Below, in pieces: positions 53,903 through 64,000 of a stretch of DNA of 64,000 nucleotides; position 1 is the first letter of the stretch, and each line of letters starts with the position of its first letter. A program made the position numbers and the translations under genes. Source of the stretch: DATBLE01 sp963719325 (GTDB lineage Bacteria > Actinomycetota > Thermoleophilia > Gaiellales > Gaiellaceae); contig CAVRBW010000011.1 of NCBI GenBank assembly GCA_963719325.1, forward strand, positions 111,024 through 175,023, written 5' to 3'. The notes beneath the pieces were generated by a model. It did not search any database, was not told the DNA's origin, and saw only the letters and a list, made by a program, of their open reading frames with translations.

Positions 53903-56147
53903 CAGGGCTTTCGAGATCGTGCGGGCCGCGCGCAGACGCCCCAGCGTCGGGCTGATCTCGGTGCTCGTCTGCATCGCGGGAGTGGCGCTCGCCGCCGGAG
54001 CAACGGTCCAGCTCCGGCGCGACATCACCAGGACGCAGTCGGCCCGGCTCGCCGACCGGGCGCGTCAGACGACCACGCTCTTCACCTCGGTTGCCCAGGG
54101 GTTCACGGCGGTCTTGACGATCGGCGGCGTGGTCGCGGAGGTGACAAACGGTGACACGGCAGCGTTCGCCAGCACGGTCAAACCCAGGCTCGAGCAGACG
54201 TTCCTCTCGAACGCCGTGCTGCTCGAACGCCGTGGAGACCGCTTCAGGCAGCTCTCGTGGGTGGGTCGCGCACCACCGGTCCTGCTCTCGGATCTCGCAA
54301 CCTCGGGCCGGCAGACACTGAGACGGGTCGGTAGCTCCGGCCAGCTGTTCGTCGTCGCGCGTGGAACGCACGCGTCTGCGCAGGTGCTCGGCATCGCCGC
54401 GGCACCGCACCCGCGCAGCAGGTACGTCGTCTACTCCGAGGTCTCGATCCCGACGGCAGTCTCATTCGGAAACCTGAAAGGAATCGACTTCGGCTTCTAT
54501 CTCGGCCAGGAGACGCCCGGGAAGCTGTTCGTTGCGAACACGTCGCGGCTCCCCATCAGCGGTCAGCGTTTGGTCGTACGGATCGATTCCGCGGGCCTGG
54601 GACAGCAACCGCTGCTGGTATTCGGCGGCATGCACACCTCGACGCTCTCCTCGATCGGCCCATGGCTCCTGCTGGCGCTGGGTAGCCTGATCTCGCTGAC
54701 GCTCGCAGCCCAGTTCGAGGCGATGCGGCGACGGCGCGACACGGCGCTCGCGCTCGTCGACGATCTGGAAGCGAAGAACGCCGAGCTCGACCGCCAGGGC
54801 GTGATCAACCGCCACCAGGCCCTCCACGACGCCCTGACGGGCCTGCCGAACAGGGCGCTCTTCCACGACCGGATCGAGCAGGCGATTCTTCGCGACCGGC
54901 GCGAGGGCGGCGGAGCTGCGGTGATCATGATCGACCTCGACCATTTCAAGGAAGTCAACGACAGCCTCGGCCACCACTGCGGAGACCTGCTGCTGCAGCG
55001 CCTGGCTACGCGACTCTCCGCGTCGATGCGCGCCAGCGACACCGTGGCCCGGCTGGGCGGTGACGAGTTCGGCGTGCTCATCGGATCGATCACAGGTCGT
55101 GAGGACGCGATCGCGATCGCCTCCAAGATTCACGGCACGCTCACCGTGCCGGTCGAGGTCAGCGATCTCTCTGTGGAGGTCGACGCAAGCCTCGGAATCG
55201 CACTCCACCCGGAGCACGGCGAGACGGTCGAGGCTCTGCTCCAACACGCCGACGTCGCCCTCTACCGGGGCAAGGAGGTCCACGCGCCGGTCGTGTACTC
55301 CGTCGAGGACGACAGCTATTCGCCGACCCGCCTGCGCCTGCTCACCGGCCTCCGGCGCGCAATCGAAAACGGCGAGCTCGTCGTCCACTACCAGCCGCAG
55401 GCGTTGACCCGAACCGGCGAGATCGACGCCGTCGAGGCGCTCGTCCGCTGGGAGCATCCAGAGCTCGGGCTCATACCCCCCGAACAGTTCATTCCCCTCG
55501 CCGAGCAGACCGGCACGATCCGGCCGCTCACTCGGCACGTCCTCGCCACCGCGCTCGCGCAGTGCCGGGATTGGCGCGACAGAGGCTGGCAGATCCGCGT
55601 CGCCGTCAACATCTGCGCGCGCGACCTGCTCGACGCAGGCTTCCCCGACGAGGTGGTAACCGCTCTCCGGTCGGCCGGCGTCGACCCGGCGATGCTCGAG
55701 CTCGAGATCACCGAGGACACGATCCTGACCGACTCGGTTCGAGCCCGTGCCGTCGTCGAGCAGCTCACCGGCCACGGCGTCCGCTTCGCCATCGACGACT
55801 TCGGAACCGGCCAGTCCTCACTCGCCTATCTGAAGCGGCTGCCGGTGCAGGTCCTCAAGATCGACAAGTCGTTCGTGATCGGAATGGCGCGCGACGCCGA
55901 CGACGCCGTCATCGTTCGCTCCACCATCGAGCTGGCCCACAACCTCCGGCTGAAGGTGATCGCCGAAGGCGTCGAGACGACCAGGATCCGGAACCAGCTC
56001 GCCGCACTCAGCTGTGACGCCGTCCAGGGCGACGCCCTCAGCCGTCCGGTCATCGCGGCGGAAGTCGAGACGTTGTTCACGCGATCTCGGCCAGCCCGCT
56101 CCACGGCGATCGCGTCGGCACCCCAGGCGCTCAGGGGACTGGCCTAA
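53895..56147 (+). CDS. Membrane GGDEF-EAL protein with extracytoplasmic sensor
   Basis: 750 aa. Helix 1 (GLISVLVCIAGVALAAGATV), a periplasmic CHASE-like domain (residues about 45-250), helix 2 (GPWLLLALGSLISLTLAA), then GGDEF (DALTGLPNRALF; RLGGDEFGVLI near 386) and EAL (DAVEALVRWEHPELG near 513; DDFGTGQSSLAYLKRLP; KVIAEGVET). Both catalytic signatures look intact, apart from QGDALSRP where QGYLxSRP is usual. It controls c-di-GMP in response to an outside signal. GTG start overlapping the small secreted gene, so possibly sensor and partner. Confidence 0.93.
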   Translation: MASRAFEIVRAARRRPSVGLISVLVCIAGVALAAGATVQLRRDITRTQSARLADRARQTTTLFTSVAQGFTAVLTIGGVVAEVTNGDTAAFASTVKPRLEQTFLSNAVLLERRGDRFRQLSWVGRAPPVLLSDLATSGRQTLRRVGSSGQLFVVARGTHASAQVLGIAAAPHPRSRYVVYSEVSIPTAVSFGNLKGIDFGFYLGQETPGKLFVANTSRLPISGQRLVVRIDSAGLGQQPLLVFGGMHTSTLSSIGPWLLLALGSLISLTLAAQFEAMRRRRDTALALVDDLEAKNAELDRQGVINRHQALHDALTGLPNRALFHDRIEQAILRDRREGGGAAVIMIDLDHFKEVNDSLGHHCGDLLLQRLATRLSASMRASDTVARLGGDEFGVLIGSITGREDAIAIASKIHGTLTVPVEVSDLSVEVDASLGIALHPEHGETVEALLQHADVALYRGKEVHAPVVYSVEDDSYSPTRLRLLTGLRRAIENGELVVHYQPQALTRTGEIDAVEALVRWEHPELGLIPPEQFIPLAEQTGTIRPLTRHVLATALAQCRDWRDRGWQIRVAVNICARDLLDAGFPDEVVTALRSAGVDPAMLELEITEDTILTDSVRARAVVEQLTGHGVRFAIDDFGTGQSSLAYLKRLPVQVLKIDKSFVIGMARDADDAVIVRSTIELAHNLRLKVIAEGVETTRIRNQLAALSCDAVQGDALSRPVIAAEVETLFTRSRPARSTAIASAPQALRGLA

Positions 56148-56166
56148 CCGTCGAGGCGGGCCGGCG

Positions 56167-57378
56167 TCAGGCGAGCAGCTCGCCGGCGAAGAGCGCGTAG
56201 ACGGCGGCGCAGCGACGCATCGCCTCTTCGTCGATGAATTCGTCCGGGCCGTGCGAGACGTCGAGACGGCCTGCGCCGTAGCCGTACGCCGGAATTCCGA
56301 GCTGCGCGTACCAGCGCGTCTCGAGAACTCCGGGGCACAGCTCGAACCTCGGGGCGGTGCCTTCGACGCTCGTGATGCAGCGTGCGAGCGAGAGCGACGT
56401 CGGATGCGTCTCGTCGGTGCCGGCCGACGGCGCTTGCTGGAGGATTTCGACCGAGGCGTCGGCGTCGACGTTCGCGGCGGCCTCGGCGATCGTGTCGGTC
56501 AGGCGCGCAACCTCCTCGTCGAGGTCTTCCTCCGGGTTGAAGCGGCGATCGACCGAGAACCACGCCGACCCCGGCACGGCGTTGAAGCTCGCACCGGCGC
56601 CGGCAGAGCCGCCGACGACGAGCATCGAACCGCGCGCGGCGTCGCTCTCCATCGGGAACGCCGTTCGCTTCTCGAGCAGCTGATGGGCGAGCGTGCCGAG
56701 CGGCTCCGCGACGCGGATCATCTTCTCGAACGCGTTCACGCCCAGATGAGCCTGGCCGACATGGGCCTCTTTCCCGCGAACCTCGACGCGCAGCGTGATC
56801 GCACCACGGCTCGCATGCCAGACGACGCCGCCGGTCGGCTCCGCCGTGATCATGGCCAGGGCGTCGGATTCGATCAGATTGGCCTCCCGCAGGTAAGCCG
56901 GGCCGGCGTTGCCGCCGGTCTCCTCGTCGCAGACGAGGTGAAGGCGAACGCGCCCGCCGGCCAGCAGTCCCAATTCCCTCGCCGCGGCGGCACCGTAGAG
57001 CATGCTCACGAGACCACCCTTCATGTCTGCGGTCCCGCGACCGACGATCTTGCCGTTCTCCCTCCGCGGCCGGAACTGCGCAGGTGACTGCGCCGGGACG
57101 ACGTCGAAATGCCCGTGGAAATAGATCGTCCGCGGCCCCTCGCCGACGCCTCCGCGCACGATGCACGGATCCTCGAGCCGGCCTGCCGGCGCAAGCTCGA
57201 TCAGCTCGGGCGACAGACCCAGCCGCGCCAGCGCGTCGTACAGGATGCGGCCGCAACGACCGAGCCCGCGGCCGGGCGGGTTCTCCGTGTCGACGGCGAC
57301 GAGCTCCTCCACCAACGCGGCCATCTCGTCGGCGCGCGGCTCGAGCCAGCCCTGGGTCTCGGCGACACGATCCATCAT
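56167..57378 (-). CDS. M20 family metallopeptidase (ArgE/DapE/ACY1-like deacylase)
   Basis: 403 aa. Zinc-site motifs: HGHFDVVPAQ, GRGTADMKGG (bridging Asp) and the catalytic DEETGG; dimerisation domain in the middle (VEVRGKEAHVGQAHLGVNAFE); and a C-terminal HGPDEFIDEE with the last zinc His. Hydrolyses an N-acyl amino acid or dipeptide; the exact substrate is not predictable. AGAAGGGAAT ribosome-binding site. Divergent from the next operon. Confidence 0.92.
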   Translation of the reverse strand: MMDRVAETQGWLEPRADEMAALVEELVAVDTENPPGRGLGRCGRILYDALARLGLSPELIELAPAGRLEDPCIVRGGVGEGPRTIYFHGHFDVVPAQSPAQFRPRRENGKIVGRGTADMKGGLVSMLYGAAAARELGLLAGGRVRLHLVCDEETGGNAGPAYLREANLIESDALAMITAEPTGGVVWHASRGAITLRVEVRGKEAHVGQAHLGVNAFEKMIRVAEPLGTLAHQLLEKRTAFPMESDAARGSMLVVGGSAGAGASFNAVPGSAWFSVDRRFNPEEDLDEEVARLTDTIAEAAANVDADASVEILQQAPSAGTDETHPTSLSLARCITSVEGTAPRFELCPGVLETRWYAQLGIPAYGYGAGRLDVSHGPDEFIDEEAMRRCAAVYALFAGELLA

Positions 57379-57541
57379 CGAATTCCCTTCTCATTAGACA
57401 CAAGCCACAGCCTGGGCACGAACGCAGGAAGCGGTTCGATTCGGCAGCGGCTGAATGGTCATGACCGGACGAGACCCTCGACGACCGGGACCAGCAGCCG
57501 GCGCCACGCGGGTGCTTCCCAAGCAAGCTAGGGTGGCGACC

Positions 57542-57571
57542 ATGGTCGTTCCACCACGGCCACCCGCATGA
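57542..57571 (+). CDS. Nine-codon upstream ORF (leader peptide)
   Basis: ATG at 57542 opens MVVPPRPPA, stopping at a TGA that overlaps the next gene's ATG as ATGA. The downstream gene has no Shine-Dalgarno sequence of its own, whereas this ORF has a G-rich GGGTGG 6 nt upstream. The Pro-Pro pairs could slow ribosomes. Suggestive only. Confidence 0.3.
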   Translation: MVVPPRPPA

Positions 57572-59203
57572 ACGACCCGATCCGGGACGTCACCCCGCTG
57601 CCGAGCCTCCTGCGCGGACGGTCGCACGCGGGCCCGATCCGCGAGCGCCGGCCCCTCTATGTCGACCTGCTGCCGCCCTGCAACGCCGGCTGCCCGGCCG
57701 GCGAGAACATCCAGGCCTGGCTCTCGCACACCGAAGCGGGCCGAAACGAGCAGGCCTGGCGCCAGCTGGTTGCCGACAATCCGTTGCCCGCGATCCACGG
57801 GCGGGTCTGCTACCACCCGTGCGAGAGCGTCTGCAACCGCGCCGACCTCGACAGTGCCGTCTCGATCCATTCGGTCGAGCGGTTTCTGGGCGACCTCGCG
57901 CTGGAGCAGGGGTGGCAATTCGACCCTCCCCCGGTCCGCAGCGGCAAGCGGGTGCTCGTGGTCGGCGCCGGACCGTGCGGTCTGTCGGCCGCCTACCACC
58001 TGAGCCGACTCGGCCACGAGGTGGAGATCCGGGACTCCGGCGAGGAGACGGGCGGGATGATGCGGTACGGCATCCCGGCGTACCGGCTGCCCCGCGACGT
58101 GCTGACCGGCGAGCTCGACCGGATCGCGGCGATGGGCGTGCGGGTGACCTGCGGGCACACGGTCGAGGACCTGGTCGCCGAGCGCGAGGAGGGTGCCTTC
58201 GACGCGGTCTTCGTCGCGGTCGGGGCGCACCTCTCCAAGCGGGTCGACATCCCGGCTCGTGACGCCGGCCGGATCGTCGACGCGGTCTCGTTCCTGCGCA
58301 GCGTCGCCTCCGGCGACCGGCCGTTGATCGGCCGGCGCGTGGCGGTCTACGGTGGCGGCAACACGGCGATGGACGCCGCCCGCGTCGCCCGCCGGATGGG
58401 TGCGGACGAGGCGCTGATCGTCTACCGGCGGACCCGCGAGCAGATGCCCGCCCATCTCGACGAGGCCGAGGACGCCGAACGGGAAGGCGTGCGGATCCAC
58501 TGGCTGCGGACGATCTCGACCTTCGACGGCCCGGAGCTCCAGGTCGAGCTGATGGAGCTCGACGAGTCCGGCTACCCGCAGCCGACCGGCCGGTTCGAGA
58601 CGCTCGCCGCCGACACGGTGATCCTGGCGCTCGGCCAGGAGTCCGACACCGCCTTCCTGCGCCAGGTGCCCGGAGTGGAGATCGCGCGAGACGGGAGCGT
58701 GCAGGTGTCCGCGTCGCTCCAGACCGGGAGCCCCGGCGTGTTCGCGGGCGGGGACATGGTGCCGAGCGAGCAGACCGTGACGGTGGGCGTGGGCCACGGC
58801 AAGAAGGCAGCCCGGCACATCGACGCCTGGCTGCGCAGACGCCGCGGCCGCGAGCCCACCCAAGCACGAGCTGGCGAGCTTCGACAAGCTCCATCTCTGG
58901 TACTTCGGCGACCACGCCCGCCGGCAGCAGCCCGAGGTCCCGCCCGAGGAGCGGATTGCGGACTTCGGCGAGATCGTCGGCGGCCTCTCCGGCGAAGAGG
59001 CGGTCTACGAGGCGGGCCGGTGCCTGTCGTGCGGAAACTGCTTCGAATGCGACGGCTGCCTGGGCGCCTGCCCCGAGGACGCCGTGATCAAGCTGGGCGA
59101 GGGGCACCGCTACCGGTTCGACTACGACCGCTGCACCGGCTGCGGGGCGTGCTTCGAGCAGTGCCCGGTGCACGCGATCGAGATGGTCGCCGAGCCCGAC
59201 TGA
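57568..59203 (+). CDS. NADPH-glutamate-synthase-small-subunit-like flavoprotein with C-terminal ferredoxin domain, one frameshift
   Basis: Order: GltD-type N-terminal 4Fe-4S domain (CNAGCPAGENIQAW; CYHPCESVCNR), FAD site (VLVVGAGPCGLSAAYHLSRLGHEV), NAD(P) site (VAVYGGGNTAMDAARVARRMGA) and GD in FAGGDMVPSEQTVTVGVGHGKKAA. A C-terminal 2[4Fe-4S] ferredoxin domain (CLSCGNCFECDGCLGACPEDAV; CTGCGACFEQCPVHAIEM) follows in another frame. One extra C in CCCACCC near 58861 breaks the frame; without it the product is 545 aa ending at 59203. It probably passes electrons between NAD(P)H and the ferredoxin used by the next enzyme. Confidence 0.88.
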
Positions 59204-59204
59204 G

Positions 59205-62770
<3,566 letters not shown>

Positions 62771-62774
<4 letters not shown>

Positions 62775-63781
62775 ACCTCTCCACCGACTACATGGGCCTC
62801 ACGCTGCGCAACCCGCTCGTCGCATCGGCGTCGCCGCTCTCGCAGACGGTGGATGACGTACGGCGGCTGGCCGACGCCGGTGTAGCCGCGGTCGTCCTCT
62901 ACTCGCTCTTCGAGGAGGAGCTGCGCCGCGAGGCGGCCGAGAATGCGCGGCTGGTCGACGCCGGCACCGAGAGCTTCGCCGAATCGCTCTCCTACTTCCC
63001 TGCGGCGGCCGAGGACGAGACCGGCCCGCGCCGCTACCTGAGCCTGGTCGAGCGCGCCGCAGCAGCAGTCGACGTCCCGGTGATCGCCAGCCTGAACGGC
63101 GTCACGCCTGGGGGCTGGGTCGACTACGCGCGGGCGATGGAGGATGCGGGCGCCGCGGCGATCGAGCTGAACATCTACTACCTCCCCGGCGACCCGCGAA
63201 TCTCGGGCCGCGACGTCGAGCAGCGGCACATCGACGTCCTGACGAGCGTGAAGGGCTCGGTCGGCGTGCCGGTGGCGGTCAAGCTGAGCCCGTACTTCAG
63301 CTCGACCGGCGAGATCGCGCTGCGGCTGGACGAGGCGGGCGCGGACGCGCTCGTGCTCTTCAATCGCTTCCTGCAGCCCGAAATCGACCCCGACAAGCTC
63401 GCGGTCGTGCCCCAGGTCGGCCTCTCCAGCCCGGCGGAGGCCCGGCTGCCGCGCACGTGGATCGCGCTCCTCCACGGACGGGTGAGGGCCTCGCTCGCGG
63501 CGACCACCGGCGTCGAGACCGCGGTCGACGTGGCCAAGTACCTCCTCGCCGGAGCCGACGTCGTGATGACCGCCTCGGCCCTGCTGCGACACGGCCCCGA
63601 GCATGCAACCATGCTGCTCGACGGCCTCTCGGACTGGATGGGAAGCAAGGGATTCGCAGCGGTCGACGATCTGCGCGGGCTGCTCGCCGTGCCGCCCGGA
63701 ACGGACGAGGCGGTGTACGAGCGAGCGGGCTACGTCGGCGCGCTCCGCGAGGCCAACAGTGGCATCCAGGGGCCGCGGTAA
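62771..63781 (+). CDS. Dihydroorotate-dehydrogenase-like FMN protein
   Basis: 336 aa TIM barrel of the DHOD/PreA type: LSTDYMGLTLRNPLVASASPLSQTVDDVRRLADAG, VPVIASLNGVTPGGWVDYARAMEDAGAAAIELNIYY, VPVAVKLSPYFS, and the late FMN-binding GADVVMTASALLRHGP. The catalytic Ser/Cys position of true PyrD is not evident, and pyr genes are absent. It is strictly coupled to the PFOR gene (ATGA), so a redox role with that enzyme is likelier than pyrimidine synthesis. Confidence 0.85.
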
Positions 63782-64000
63782 CCCGCGCGTTCCATCACCC
63801 TCGCCCCGCTCGTCGATGTCGCCTGGACAGGGCGTGGGGATCCAGTTGTCCGCCCGGTTCGCAGGCCGACCGCCATGCACGCGAGCACGACGGTGGCCGT
63901 GACGGGAACTGCCCAGCCGATCCGTTCTCCCAGTAGGAGCGCCGACCAGGCGACCGCGAGCAGCGGCTGCGCGAGGTTGAGCTGGCCGATCCGTGCGGTG
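63730..64000 (-). CDS. EamA/DMT transporter, C-terminal part
   Basis: Partial at the window edge; the reading frame enters from the right and ends at a TAG at 63732-63730, overlapping the DHOD-like gene by 52 bp. The readable part contains ARIGQLNLAQPLLAVAWSALLLGERIGW, the typical penultimate segment of EamA proteins, then VPVTATVVLACMAVGL and a basic tail. Third EamA-type gene in the window. Confidence 0.7.
   Translation of the reverse strand, partial: TARIGQLNLAQPLLAVAWSALLLGERIGWAVPVTATVVLACMAVGLRTGRTTGSPRPVQATSTSGARVMERAGYRGPWMPLLASRSAPT

Overview
The window is GC-rich, densely packed bacterial DNA. It carries no rRNA, tRNA, CRISPR array, intact transposase or prophage. Gene content and order point to a high-GC actinobacterium: zinc-ribbon/cyclase/AAA/TPR regulators, an Lgt-ScpA-ScpB-RsuA run, a holin/DUF3618/YihY trio, LemA beside a DUF2207 protein, and many GTG and apparently leaderless starts. 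A Thermoleophilia-type (Gaiella/Solirubrobacter-like) lineage is my best guess, as inference only.

Layout. 0-5 kb is a minus-strand housekeeping run (lgt, scpA, scpB, a thioredoxin, an rRNA pseudouridine synthase, a GNAT). 5-10 kb holds an ECF sigma factor with its membrane anti-sigma partner, then DNA polymerase III alpha. 10-21 kb is a minus-strand run with two TenA-like proteins, a PEBP protein, lipoamide dehydrogenase (E3), a large cyclase/ATPase regulator, and E2, E1-beta and E1-alpha of a 2-oxoacid dehydrogenase. 21-24 kb holds small plus-strand envelope genes. 23.6-34.4 kb is the conserved translation neighbourhood (thrS, infC-rpmI-rplT-spoU, pheS-pheT), interrupted by an opposite-strand block (methyltransferase, LemA, DUF2207). 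34.4-36 kb holds cold-shock protein, IF-1 and a CBS-pair protein. 35.9-41.6 kb is a secreted-protein island with two large InlB-B-repeat proteins. 41.8-56 kb holds two c-di-GMP turnover proteins, a metal-type permease behind a CsoR-like operator, EamA transporters, a dihaem cytochrome c and a BMP-family ABC importer. 56-64 kb ends with an M20 peptidase, an NADPH-glutamate-synthase-like flavoprotein, a full-length pyruvate:ferredoxin oxidoreductase and a DHOD-like protein.

Most unusual sequence: (1) two 169-bp, 20-bp-TIR, strongly palindromic, non-coding elements at 21954-22122 and 28426-28594, with compensatory changes in their stems; (2) a double palindromic 69-bp insertion, in frame, inside scpA; (3) a recurrent -10 box (TANNNT) 6-9 nt before start codons, predicting many leaderless mRNAs; (4) a CsoR-type palindrome overlapping a promoter; (5) infA apparently starting with ATC; (6) an 18-bp-arm perfect palindrome over the rplT stop codon.

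Caution: seven genes carry nine single-base frameshifts, several in homopolymers, while the long housekeeping genes are intact. Sequencing or assembly error is the simplest explanation for many. These genes are listed over their full span with the shift position given.
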